Source: CAVQBJ01 sp963819075
Lineage (GTDB): Bacteria; Actinomycetota; Thermoleophilia; Solirubrobacterales; Solirubrobacteraceae
NCBI GenBank assembly: GCA_963819075.1
Contig: CAWFUP010000001.1
Span: forward strand, 1,178,001-1,242,000
Length of the DNA stretch: 64,000 nt
Direction: 5' to 3'
Shown: in pieces, positions 46,823 through 55,882 of the stretch
Numbering within the stretch: the stretch's first letter is position 1
Layout of the letters: every line of letters starts with the position of its first letter
The notes under the pieces: model-generated
The model's input: only the letters and a program-made list of their open reading frames with translations
Database searches by the model: none
What the model was told of the DNA's origin: nothing
Position numbers and translations under genes: made by a program

Positions 46823-48331
46823 GTGCCTCAAACCGAATGGGTGGCGCTCGACGCCACCACCGACCCGCGCCGGCGAGCGTTCGAGCTCGCACAGATCCAT
46901 CACCGCGCGCTCAGCGGCGGCTCGGTTCGGGGACGACTGCGGGAGGTCGTGGCGCGCTCCTGGGAGCGGTCGAGCGGCGCCGGCATCGATCCCGAGCATT
47001 CGCTCGCGCCGGTCGTGCTCGCCGAGGACGAGGTGGCCGCACGGTGGGCCGAGCATCCGTTGTCGGTCGGCCATTCGATGATGCGCGAATTGCTCGGGCC
47101 GCTCAACGTCGACGCTCCGCAGGTCGCGCTCGTGTGCGCGGCAGACGGCACCCTGCTGTGGCTCGACGGTGAGTCGCACGCACTCGCGGCGGCGGCGGAG
47201 ATCCACCTCGGGCCCGGTGCGGTGTGGAGCGAGGCCGGGGCCGGGACGAACGCGATGGGCACGGCGCTCGCCATCGATCATCCGCTGCAGATCTTCTCGG
47301 CTGAGCACTTCTCGTGCTGTGTGCACGGATGGACCTGCAGCGCCGCCCCGGTGCACGATCCGGAGACCGACGAGCTGCTCGGCGTCCTCGATCTGTCCGG
47401 ACCGCTGTCCACCGCCGACCCGCACAGCCTGGCGCTCATCGCCGCCGCCGCGCGGATGATCGAGACGGTGCTCGCCCTGCGCGCGGCCGACCGCAACGCG
47501 GCGATCGTGGCCCGGCTGCGCGATCGGATCGGGCCCGACCGCGGCGAGGCGGATGCGATCGTCGGCCCCTCCGGCCGCGTGCTGCTGTCCCGCCGCGATG
47601 AATGGGCGGGCGAAGACGCGACCATCCCAGCAGACGGGGGCGAGGTGACGCTCGCGGGAGGCACGACCGTATGGGCCGAGCCGGTGGACGAGCGAGACGC
47701 CTTCCTGCTGTTCAGCGAGGCCCGCGCGGCGCCGGCGCGTAGGGCGAAGCCGCGTCTGAGCGGCCTCGGTCGCGACCGCCTCGTGCTCGAGCTCGGAGAG
47801 ATCACGCGCACGCTCGGCCCCCGCCACAGCGAGATCCTCGTGCTGCTGGCCACGCGTCCGCGCGGCCTGAGCGCCGATCAGCTGGCGCTCGAGCTGTACG
47901 GGGACTTCGGCAAGCCGGTCACGATCCGCGCCGAGATGTCGCGCCTGCGCGCGCTGCTCGGCGATCAGCTGCTCGCCGCGCCCTACCGGCTCGCCGAGCC
48001 GCCCCGAGCGGACTTCCTCGCGCTGGCCCAGCGCGTCGGCGCCGCTCCGCTGTGCGAAGTGGTCGCCGACTACGTCGGGCCGCTGCTGCCGCACTCGGAG
48101 GTGCCGGGGGTCGTCGAGATCCGGGAGTGGCTCGACGGACGCGTGCGCGGCGCGGTGCTCGCCTCGGGCGACAGCGAGGCGCTCCTGGCGTGGCTGCGCG
48201 GGCCGGCCGGCGACGACGACATCGTGGCCTGCCGCGTGCTGCTCGACCTGCTGCCCGACGACCACCCGGACCGGCCGTTCGCGCTCAGTCGCCTGCGGCG
48301 GCTGCGGGCGACGGCGCCGGCCGGCTGCTAG
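46823..48331 (+). CDS. GAF-domain transcriptional regulator (AcoR-like)
   Basis: 502 residues. An N-terminal helical part ('RGRLREVVARSWERSSGAGI') leads into a GAF domain (about residues 80-215: 'ALVCAADGTLLWLDGESHAL', 'GAGTNAMGTALAIDHPLQIF', 'GVLDLSGPLSTADPHSLALI'), the arrangement of AcoR-type regulators. There is no sigma54 AAA+ domain; instead a C-terminal winged helix ('SEILVLLATRPRGLSADQLALELYGD' in two parts, 'TIRAEMSRLRALLG') binds DNA. Divergent to the aldehyde dehydrogenase across 161 bp, so it probably responds to that pathway's substrate. GTG 46823 follows GAGGGAGGG closely; an upstream in-frame start adds 17 residues. Confidence 0.82.
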   Translation: MPQTEWVALDATTDPRRRAFELAQIHHRALSGGSVRGRLREVVARSWERSSGAGIDPEHSLAPVVLAEDEVAARWAEHPLSVGHSMMRELLGPLNVDAPQVALVCAADGTLLWLDGESHALAAAAEIHLGPGAVWSEAGAGTNAMGTALAIDHPLQIFSAEHFSCCVHGWTCSAAPVHDPETDELLGVLDLSGPLSTADPHSLALIAAAARMIETVLALRAADRNAAIVARLRDRIGPDRGEADAIVGPSGRVLLSRRDEWAGEDATIPADGGEVTLAGGTTVWAEPVDERDAFLLFSEARAAPARRAKPRLSGLGRDRLVLELGEITRTLGPRHSEILVLLATRPRGLSADQLALELYGDFGKPVTIRAEMSRLRALLGDQLLAAPYRLAEPPRADFLALAQRVGAAPLCEVVADYVGPLLPHSEVPGVVEIREWLDGRVRGAVLASGDSEALLAWLRGPAGDDDIVACRVLLDLLPDDHPDRPFALSRLRRLRATAPAGC

Positions 48332-48342
48332 CGTGGGCCGCC

Positions 48343-49465
48343 ATGAGCACGAGCGCCGCACCCGAGCCGGTACCCCAGCGTCTCGCGGCGATCCGCGACC
48401 AGCTCAAGCTGCTCGCGGATTATCTTTGACCCAGCTGGGCTGAGCGAGCGCGCTGGCGCGCTCGAGACCGAGATGGGAGCGCCGGGCTTCTGGGACGATT
48501 CCGAGCGCGCGGCGAAGGTATCGGCCGAGCATGCGCGGATGACACGGCGGCTGGAGGTCTTCCGGGCGCTCGAGCGTGACGTCGACGATCTCGAGGGACT
48601 CGCCGAGCTGGCCGAGGAGGACGAGTCGATCGCCGCCGAGTTCGACGAGCAGGTCGCTTCGGTGGAGGCACGGCTGGCCGAGCTCGAGGAGCAGCGGCTG
48701 TTCTCGGGTCCCTATGACGGCGGGGACGCGCTGGTGACCGTCAACGGCGGCGCCGGCGGCACCGACGCCCAGGACTGGGCCGAGATGGTGCTGCGGATGC
48801 TCATGCGCTGGGCCGAACGTCGCGGCTTCCAGACCGAGCTGCTCGAGGTGAGCCCGGGCGAGGAGGCCGGCATCAAGTCGGCCACCTTCCGCGCCGCCGG
48901 CGAGAACGCGTACGGGCTGTTCAGCGCCGAGCGCGGCGTGCATCGCCTCGTGCGCCTGTCGCCGTTCGACTCGGCCAAGCGCCGGCAGACGAGCTTTGCC
49001 GGAGTCGAGGTCGCGCCCGTCGTGGCGGACACCGGAGAGATCGAGATCGACGACGACGACCTGCAGGTCGACACCTACCGCGCCTCGGGAGCGGGGGGGC
49101 AGCACGTCAACAAGACCGACTCCGCCGTGCGGATCACCCACCGTCCGACCGGCATCGTCGTGCAGTGCCAGAACGAGCGCTCGCAGTCCTCCAACCGCGC
49201 GACGGCTATGGCCATGCTGCGGGCCAAGCTCGTCGAGCGCCAGGAACGCGAGCGCCAGGAGGAGATCGCGCGCGAGAAGGGTGAGGCGCAGGACGTCAAC
49301 TTCGGCTCGCAGATCCGCTCCTACGTGCTGCACCCGTACACCATGGTCAAGGACCACCGCACCAACCACGAGGTCGGCGACGTCAACCGTGTCCTCGACG
49401 GCGACCTCGACGGGTTCGTGCGGGCGTACCTACTGCGGGCGGCGGGCAGCGCGACCGCCGCGTAG
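48343..49465 (+). CDS. prfB: Peptide chain release factor 2 with programmed +1 frameshift
   Basis: The gene is read as 48343-48426 joined to 48428-49465. The first 28 codons end in TAT CTT TGA C, the RF2 autoregulatory site: scarce RF2 leaves the in-frame UGA unread and ribosomes slip +1 on CUU to continue 'DPAGLSERAGALETEMGAPG'. The full product is 373 residues with the UGA-reading SPF motif at 206-208 and GGQ at 251-253, both matching E. coli RF2. The purine-rich internal Shine-Dalgarno of E. coli is weak here (gcgga). TAGCGT (48329-48334), overlapping the previous stop, lies 8 nt before the ATG. Confidence 0.96.
48421..48430 (+). other. prfB +1 programmed frameshift site
   Basis: TATCTTTGAC: CTT is the slippery codon at 48424-48426, TGA at 48427-48429 is the in-frame stop and the following C is the poor stop context conserved at RF2 shift sites. 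Downstream frame +1 is open for 345 codons. Confidence 0.95.
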
Positions 49466-49477
49466 CGCGCGCCCAGG

Positions 49478-49993
49478 ATGCACGAGACCGCCGCCGACCT
49501 CGACGTGCTGCAGGCGCTGCTCGACCGAAGCTACGCCACCGCCGGATCGCATCTGCTCAGCATCCTGACGCCCGAGCGCAGGCTGACCGCGCGCCACGTC
49601 GCCGATCGGCTGACCGGGATGCGATTGCTCGCGCTCGCCACCGTCACGGCCGACGGTCGCCCGATCGTTGGCCCGGTCGACGGGATCTTCCTGCGCGGCG
49701 CGTTCCACTTCGGCTCGGCGCCCGACTCGCTGCGCTTCCGCCACATCCGCGCGCGGCCGCACGTGAGCGCGACGCACCTTCCCAGCGAGGAGCTCGCGGT
49801 CACCGTCCACGGGCGCGCGGTGCCCGTCGAGCTGCGCGGTGGCGCTGGCACCGAGCTGAGGCGGACGCTGCTGGAGGTCTACGTGCCGCGCTACGGGCCC
49901 GAGTGGGAGGCATTCCTCGACTCCGGACCGGTCTACGCGCGCATCGAGGCCGACCGCATGTTCACGTTCAACGCGCCGGCGGGCGAGCTGTGA
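49478..49993 (+). CDS. Pyridoxamine 5'-phosphate oxidase-fold protein
   Basis: 171 residues with the split-barrel flavin-binding fold: 'RLLALATVTADGRPIVGPVD', 'GAFHFGSAPDSLRFRHIRAR' and 'HVSATHLPSEELAVTVHGRA'. The last block ends with 'VYARIEADRMFTFNAP'. Actinobacterial members often bind F420 or FMN, or haem; which one cannot be told. Begins 12 bp after prfB and may be co-transcribed. Confidence 0.82.
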   Translation: MHETAADLDVLQALLDRSYATAGSHLLSILTPERRLTARHVADRLTGMRLLALATVTADGRPIVGPVDGIFLRGAFHFGSAPDSLRFRHIRARPHVSATHLPSEELAVTVHGRAVPVELRGGAGTELRRTLLEVYVPRYGPEWEAFLDSGPVYARIEADRMFTFNAPAGEL

Positions 49994-50125
49994 CCCGCTG
50001 GCGGGGTGTCGGTCCTGCTCGGCAAGGGCACCGGGCTCTGCTGCTGCGCCTCTCGGGCCCGCCGATCCTGGCCCCGGCGCCGCCGCACGCCGCGGGCCTA
50101 TGGCGGAGCGGGTAAGCGCCGGCTC

Positions 50126-50605
50126 TCAGCGCCCGCTGCGGATCTGATCGCGTTCGGCGAGACGGTTGGCGCGACGCAGCTGCGCCTCGTACGCCCGCCG
50201 GCGGTCGGTGTCGGTCTGCGGCACGAGCGGCGGCACGGCGATCGGGTGCCCCGCCTCGTCCACCGCCACCATCGTGAGGTAGGCGCTGTTGCTGTGGCGC
50301 GCCGCACCGGTGCGCGGATCCTCGGTGTCGACGCGCACGCCGACCTCCATCGAGGTGCGCCACACGGCGTTGACGCTGGCCTGGAAGGTCACGAGCTCGC
50401 CGACGTGGATCGGGGTCAGGAAGGTCATACGGTCCATGCCGGCGGTGACGACGCGGCAGCGCGAGTGACGCACGGCGGCCAGCCCGGCGGCCTCGTCGCA
50501 GAGCTTCATGACCGTCCCGCCGTGGATGAATCCGGCGCTGTTGGCGTCGAGCAGGCCCATCCAGCGGACGAGGATCGCGCGTGGCTCGGGGGAGAACTGG
50601 GTCAC
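50126..50605 (-). CDS. Hotdog-fold acyl-CoA thioesterase
   Basis: 159 residues. The motif 'RWMGLLDANSAGFIHGGTVMKLCDEAAG' (quoted in two parts: 'MGLLDANSAGFIHGG' and 'TVMKLCDEAAG') is the YciA/BFIT-type acyl-CoA hydrolase signature with the catalytic Asp and Asn; 'DRMTFLTPIHVGELVTFQA' and 'SMEVGVRVDTEDPRTG' complete the fold. It cleaves acyl-CoA to free acid and CoA, with chain length unknown. GTG 50605 is chosen because TAGGAT (reverse strand, 50616-50621) lies 10 nt upstream. The divergent nadC begins 27 bp away. Confidence 0.85.
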   Translation of the reverse strand: MTQFSPEPRAILVRWMGLLDANSAGFIHGGTVMKLCDEAAGLAAVRHSRCRVVTAGMDRMTFLTPIHVGELVTFQASVNAVWRTSMEVGVRVDTEDPRTGAARHSNSAYLTMVAVDEAGHPIAVPPLVPQTDTDRRRAYEAQLRRANRLAERDQIRSGR

Positions 50606-50615
50606 GCTGCCGATG

Positions 50616-50625
50616 ATCCTATGCT
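50616..50625. promoter_or_regulatory. Symmetric bidirectional -10 element
   Basis: The bases atcctatgct fit ANNNTANNNT. Forward TATGCT (50620-50625) is 7 nt before the nadC GTG. The reverse box TAGGAT is 10 nt before the thioesterase GTG. The central TA is shared, the same geometry as at 29761-29770. Confidence 0.55.
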
Positions 50626-50632
50626 GGGGGCA

Positions 50633-51481
50633 GTGTCGTCGACGTCCCCGTATCCCGACACCCTCTGGCTCGTGCGCACCGCGCTGGCCGAGGACCTCGG
50701 CAGCGGTGACGTCACCACCGAGGCAACCGTCGCCGCGGATGCGGCGGCCCGCGCACTCATCACGCAGAAGGCCGAGGGCGTCATCTACGGGCTCGCCGTC
50801 GCCGAGGAGGTGTTTCGCGAGCTCGATCCCGACGTCGAAGTGCGTCGCTGCGCACTCGAGGGAGTGTGGCGCGATGGGGGTGAGGTGCTCGAGCTGCGGG
50901 GCCTCGCCCGGGCGCTGCTGAGCGGCGAGCGCACGGCGCTCAACTTCCTTGCTCACCTCTCCGGTGTGGCGACGGCCGCGGCGCGCGCCGCGCGCATCGT
51001 GGAGGGAACCGGCACGCGCGTGCTCGACACGCGCAAGACGACTCCGGGTCTGCGGGCCCTCGAGAAGGCCGCCGTAGCCGCCGGCGGCGCGACCAATCAC
51101 CGGGTCGGCCTCTACGACGCGATCCTCATCAAGGAGAACCACATCGCCGCGGCCGGCGGCATTGGCGCGGCGATCGAGCGCGCACGCGCTTCGGCGCCCG
51201 AGCTCGCCGGCACGCTGGAGGTCGAGGTGCGCAACAGCGCCGAGATCGACGAGGCCCTGGCCGCTGGCGCACCCCGGCTGCTGCTCGACAACATGACGAC
51301 CGATCAGCTGCGCGACGCGGTGGCGCGCGTGGCGGGCGCGGCGACGCTCGAGGCGAGCGGCGGCGTGACGCTACAGACGTTGCAAGAGCGCGCGCTCACG
51401 GGGGTAAACTTCGTATCAATTGGCGCGATCACGCATTCCGCGCCGGCCCTTGACCTGTCACTCATCTTGGAGGCGGTGTAG
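50633..51481 (+). CDS. nadC: Nicotinate-nucleotide pyrophosphorylase (quinolinate phosphoribosyltransferase)
   Basis: 282-residue enzyme converting quinolinate and PRPP to nicotinate mononucleotide, CO2 and PPi in de novo NAD synthesis. Motifs: 'AEDLGSGDVTTEAT' at the start, 'GERTALNFLAHLSGVAT' and 'LDTRKTTPGLRALEKAAVAA', then 'GATNHRVGLYDAILIKENHI' carrying the substrate-binding basic residues. GTG 50633 is preferred over ATG 50621 because a TATGCT box lies 7 nt before it. nadA follows with no spacer. Confidence 0.95.
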   Translation: MSSTSPYPDTLWLVRTALAEDLGSGDVTTEATVAADAAARALITQKAEGVIYGLAVAEEVFRELDPDVEVRRCALEGVWRDGGEVLELRGLARALLSGERTALNFLAHLSGVATAAARAARIVEGTGTRVLDTRKTTPGLRALEKAAVAAGGATNHRVGLYDAILIKENHIAAAGGIGAAIERARASAPELAGTLEVEVRNSAEIDEALAAGAPRLLLDNMTTDQLRDAVARVAGAATLEASGGVTLQTLQERALTGVNFVSIGAITHSAPALDLSLILEAV

Positions 51482-52531
51482 ATGAACCTCCCCATGGCCC
51501 CCGACCTCTCGCTCCCCATGGCCGGATCCGGTCCCGTGAACCTGAGCCCCGACGAGATCACGGCGCTCCAGGACGAGGTGCGCACGCTCGCCACCCAGCG
51601 CAACGCGGTCATCCTCGCCCACAACTACCAGGTGCCCGAGGTGCAGCAGGTGGCCGACTACGTCGGCGACTCGCTCGGCCTGTCGCGCCAGGCCGCGGCG
51701 ACCGACGCCGAGGTGATCGTCTTCTGCGGCGTGCACTTCATGGCCGAGACGGCGTCGATCCTGGCGCCCGACAAGACGGTCCTCATCCCCGACCTGCAGG
51801 CCGGCTGCTCACTGGCCGACTCGATCGACTACGAGCAGCTCGCGCAGTGGCGCGGCACGTACCCGAGCGGTGTCGTCGTGATGTACGTCAACACCACGGC
51901 GGAGGTGAAGGCGCTCACGGACTACTGCTGCACGTCGGCGAACGCCGTCGACGTCGTACGCCACATCTACGCCACCCACGGGGAGGACACCGAGATCCTG
52001 TTCGGTCCCGACATGTGGCTCGGCGCCTTCGTCGAGAAGGAGCTCGGCCGGCGGATGCACGTGTGGGACGGCGAGTGCCACGTGCACGCCGGGATCCGCC
52101 CGCGCGACATCGACGCCGTGCGCGCCGCCCACCCGAAGGCCGACTTCCTCATCCATCCCGAGTGCGGCTGCACGACGAGTGTCATGGAGTATGTCGCCGC
52201 CGGCGACGTCGAGGCCGACGGCGTCCGGATGCTCTCGACCGGGGGGATGCTCAACTACGCGCGCGAGGCCGAGCACGACGCCCAGCGCGACCACGAGCAC
52301 GCCGAGGTGGTCGTGGCCACCGAGATCGGCATGCTCTACCCGCTGCAGATGGCCGCGCCGGACGTCGACTTCATCCCCGCCAACGCCGAGGCGAGCTGCC
52401 AGTTCATGAAGATGATCACGCTGCCCAAGCTGCGCAACGCGCTGCGCGACAATCAGTTCGAGGTGCGGGTGCCCGAGGCGATCGCCGAGCGCGCCCGGGT
52501 GCCGATCGATCGCATGGTCGCGATCGGCTGA
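51482..52531 (+). CDS. nadA: Quinolinate synthase
   Basis: 349-residue [4Fe-4S] enzyme condensing iminoaspartate with dihydroxyacetone phosphate. Cluster Cys are visible in 'DLQAGCSLADS', 'IHPECGCTTSVMEY' and 'NAEASCQFMKMI'. Substrate-binding motifs 'ILAHNYQVPEVQQVADYVGD' and 'FCGVHFMAETASIL' open the first domain. ATG directly abuts the nadC stop. The partner nadB (L-aspartate oxidase) is not in the window, so iminoaspartate must come from a gene elsewhere. Confidence 0.96.
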   Translation: MNLPMAPDLSLPMAGSGPVNLSPDEITALQDEVRTLATQRNAVILAHNYQVPEVQQVADYVGDSLGLSRQAAATDAEVIVFCGVHFMAETASILAPDKTVLIPDLQAGCSLADSIDYEQLAQWRGTYPSGVVVMYVNTTAEVKALTDYCCTSANAVDVVRHIYATHGEDTEILFGPDMWLGAFVEKELGRRMHVWDGECHVHAGIRPRDIDAVRAAHPKADFLIHPECGCTTSVMEYVAAGDVEADGVRMLSTGGMLNYAREAEHDAQRDHEHAEVVVATEIGMLYPLQMAAPDVDFIPANAEASCQFMKMITLPKLRNALRDNQFEVRVPEAIAERARVPIDRMVAIG

Positions 52532-52543
52532 GCGCCCCGCCGT

Positions 52544-53791
52544 CTAGAAGTCGTCGCTCGAGTGCGGCCCGACGCAGGCCACGGCGAGACGGTCCTCGAT
52601 CGTGCGGGCGACCTCGACCACCTCGTCGTAGGTGACCGCGTCGATCGCCTCGATGCTGGCCCGGGGGTCGGGATCCTCGTGATACACGATCGTCTGCGTC
52701 GCCGCGGTGCGCGCGACGGCGCCCGAGTTCTCGAAGGCGAGGACGCGGCGGCCCGCGGCGTAGGCGCGCGCCCGATCGACCTCCGCCGGCGTCGGGCCCT
52801 CCTCGCGCAGCTCGACGACGATCTCCCGCATGCGTTCGTAGGCCTCGATGCACTTCGATGAGTCCAGCCCCGAGCCGAGCTGCAGGATCGGCACGTCGGC
52901 GAAGGCGTGGTCGACCGCGTAGACCGAATAGCACAGCCCTCGCTGCTCGCGGATCTCCTCGAACAGGCGCGAGCTCATCGAGCCGCCGAGCAGCGTGGCG
53001 TAGATGCTGAGCGCCGCGCGGGCGCGCTCGTCGTCGGTCGCCACGTCGGGGCGATAGATCATCCGTAGGTGCGACTGGTTGGTGTCGCGCTCCTCGACCA
53101 GCGTCGTCGGCGCGAACTCGCGCACCGGCTCGTAGGCCCCCGGCTCGGGCAGGCCCGGGAAGCGGCCGAACGCCTCGGCCAGCTGGCCCTCGTCGGGAAG
53201 GTGATCGAGGTTCCCGACCAGGAACGCGCCGCCGTGCCGACCGGACCAGCGTCGCTCGCGGAAGGCGACGATCCCCTCGCGCGTGAACGCGCGCAGGTTC
53301 TCCTCGGAACCGAGCACGGGACGGCCGAGCGGATGCTCGCCGAAGGCGGCGCGGTCGATGAGGTACTCGGCGACCATCGATGGCTGGTCGAACGCGCGGT
53401 TGATCTCCTGGATGACCACGCCGCGTTCCTTGTCGAGCTCGTCGGGGTCGATGCGCGGACGGGCGACGAAGTCGGTCAGCAGATCGATCGCCTCGGGCGC
53501 GGCCTCGGCGCGCGCGGTGATGTGAAAGGCGACGAGGTCGTGGCTCGTATAGGCGTTCAGTACGCCGCCGAGGGCCTCCGCCGTCTCGTTGATCGCCCGG
53601 TGGTTGGGGTACTTGTCGCCCCCCTTGAACACGAGGTGCTCGAGGAAGTGGGCCATCCCGTTCTCCTCCGGACGCTCGGTGCGCGCGCCGGCGTCGAATG
53701 CCACCAGCACCGTGATCGCACCGGTGCCGACGACGGGCACACGGTTGAGGCGCAGCCCGTTGGCCAGCTCGGAGGTCTCGACCGTCGCCAT
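52544..53791 (-). CDS. M16 family zinc metallopeptidase
   Basis: 415 residues with the inverted zinc motif H-x-x-E-H at 48-52 ('MAHFLEHLVFKGG') and the downstream Glu ligand region 'IDPDELDKERGVVIQEINRA'. The C-terminal half is the second M16 domain with 'LGGSMSSRLFEEIREQRGL'. Processing-peptidase-like enzymes of this size act as dimers on short peptides; the bacterial substrate is generally unknown. It is monocistronic, convergent with nadA and divergent from ftsE. On the reverse strand TAACGT (53801-53806) lies 9 nt before the ATG. Confidence 0.92.
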   Translation of the reverse strand: MATVETSELANGLRLNRVPVVGTGAITVLVAFDAGARTERPEENGMAHFLEHLVFKGGDKYPNHRAINETAEALGGVLNAYTSHDLVAFHITARAEAAPEAIDLLTDFVARPRIDPDELDKERGVVIQEINRAFDQPSMVAEYLIDRAAFGEHPLGRPVLGSEENLRAFTREGIVAFRERRWSGRHGGAFLVGNLDHLPDEGQLAEAFGRFPGLPEPGAYEPVREFAPTTLVEERDTNQSHLRMIYRPDVATDDERARAALSIYATLLGGSMSSRLFEEIREQRGLCYSVYAVDHAFADVPILQLGSGLDSSKCIEAYERMREIVVELREEGPTPAEVDRARAYAAGRRVLAFENSGAVARTAATQTIVYHEDPDPRASIEAIDAVTYDEVVEVARTIEDRLAVACVGPHSSDDF

Positions 53792-53918
53792 CGTCCACGC
53801 ACGTTAGAGCACGCGGCTGCGACTGGCCGGCTCCGCGCCGTCCGCGGTCGCGTCCAGACGCCGTAACGGAGCGCCCGCCAAGACCGGGGTCGCGTCGGGG
53901 GAAAGGGCCGCCGGGCGC

Positions 53919-53934
53919 TGCAATCCCCATTGCA
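53919..53934. promoter_or_regulatory. Perfect palindrome upstream of ftsE
   Basis: TGCAAT-CCCC-ATTGCA is a perfect 6-bp inverted repeat with a 4-bp centre, AT-rich for this genome, 51 bp upstream of the ftsE ATG. It could be an operator in the ftsE/M16 divergent gap. Confidence 0.4.
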
Positions 53935-53985
53935 AAGCGGATAAACGCTCGGCGCCGCTGCGCCCGATCGCTACCCTCACCGGCC

Positions 53986-54882
<897 letters not shown>

Positions 54883-55776
54883 ATGCGGCCCGGGTTCTTC
54901 ATTCACGAGTCGCTGCGCTCGATGCGGCGCAACGCGGTGCCGAGCTTCGCGGCGCTGGCGTCCGTGCTCGTCACGACGCTCGTGCTCGGCGTCTTCATCC
55001 CCGTCGTGCAGGCGACCAACGGCGCGGCCAATGCGGTGCGCGGACGCGTGCGCGTCGACGTGTTCATGAACACGTCGGCCACGGCCGCCGACGACGCGCG
55101 AGCGCAGGGCGAGATCACGCGCGCACCGCACGTCAAGAGCGTGCAGTTCGTGTCCAAGGAGCAGGCGTTCGCGCAGCAGAGCAAGCTCAACCCGCAGGCC
55201 TACCAGGCCCTCGGGTACAACCCGCTCCCGGACACGTTCCGCGTGACGCCCGACAGCCCGAATCATTCGGCTCTCGTGCTCACCGAGCTCAACCAGAGCG
55301 CGCCGCCGGGTCAGCGTGTGGTCACCGATCCGATGATCCAGACGGTGAGCAATTCGCAGGGCGAGACGAACAAGATCCTCACGGTCACGCGCCTCGTGAA
55401 GCTGACGATGGCGGTGCTGGCGATCCTGCTCATCGTGGCCTCGGTGCTGCTCATCGCGAACACGATCCGCCTGTCGCTCTTCTCGCGGCGGCGCGAGGTC
55501 GAGGTGATGAAGCTCGTCGGTGCCACCGACTGGTTCATCCGCTGGCCGTTCGTGCTCGAGGGACTGTTCCTCGGGGCGCTCGGCGGAGCGGGGGCCGTCG
55601 CCGTGCTCGTGGTGGCCAAGCTGACGGTGATCGACACGCTGTCGAGCACCTTCTCGCTCATCGCGCACTCGACGACGATCGCCTTCATCCCGCTGCTGAT
55701 CCTGTTGATGGCCTGCGCGATGGGCGTGTCGACGATCGGCTCGGGCCTGTCGCTGCGCCGCTTCCTGCGCGTCTGA
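54883..55776 (+). CDS. ftsX: Cell division protein FtsX
   Basis: 297-residue membrane partner of FtsE with four helices: one after 'HESLRSMRRNAVPSFAALAS', then three at the C-terminal side ('MAVLAILLIVASVLLIANTI', 'GLFLGALGGAGAVAVLVVAK', 'IAFIPLLILLMACAMGV'). The large extracellular loop (about residues 50-165) is the hydrolase-binding domain. 'LFSRRREVEVMKLVGATDWF' is the conserved intracellular coupling segment. ATG abuts the ftsE stop. Confidence 0.94.
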   Translation: MRPGFFIHESLRSMRRNAVPSFAALASVLVTTLVLGVFIPVVQATNGAANAVRGRVRVDVFMNTSATAADDARAQGEITRAPHVKSVQFVSKEQAFAQQSKLNPQAYQALGYNPLPDTFRVTPDSPNHSALVLTELNQSAPPGQRVVTDPMIQTVSNSQGETNKILTVTRLVKLTMAVLAILLIVASVLLIANTIRLSLFSRRREVEVMKLVGATDWFIRWPFVLEGLFLGALGGAGAVAVLVVAKLTVIDTLSSTFSLIAHSTTIAFIPLLILLMACAMGVSTIGSGLSLRRFLRV

Positions 55777-55882
55777 TCCCGACCGGGCCCGCCCGCCCGC
55801 CCGCTGTCTGGCTCGGTCGCGCTCGCTACGCTGCGTCGGGTCGCTTCCGGCGCGTGGGTGCGCGGCGGTAGCGCTTCGTCCC

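Noticed and set aside
48052..48342. Separate gene in the 48,052-48,429 frame
   Set aside because: Its upstream part is a shadow of the GAF regulator; only the end from ATG 48343 is real, as the prfB first frame.
50006..50632. Extended nadC frame starting near 50,006
   Set aside because: It is antisense to the thioesterase gene; the family N-terminus begins near 50,633.
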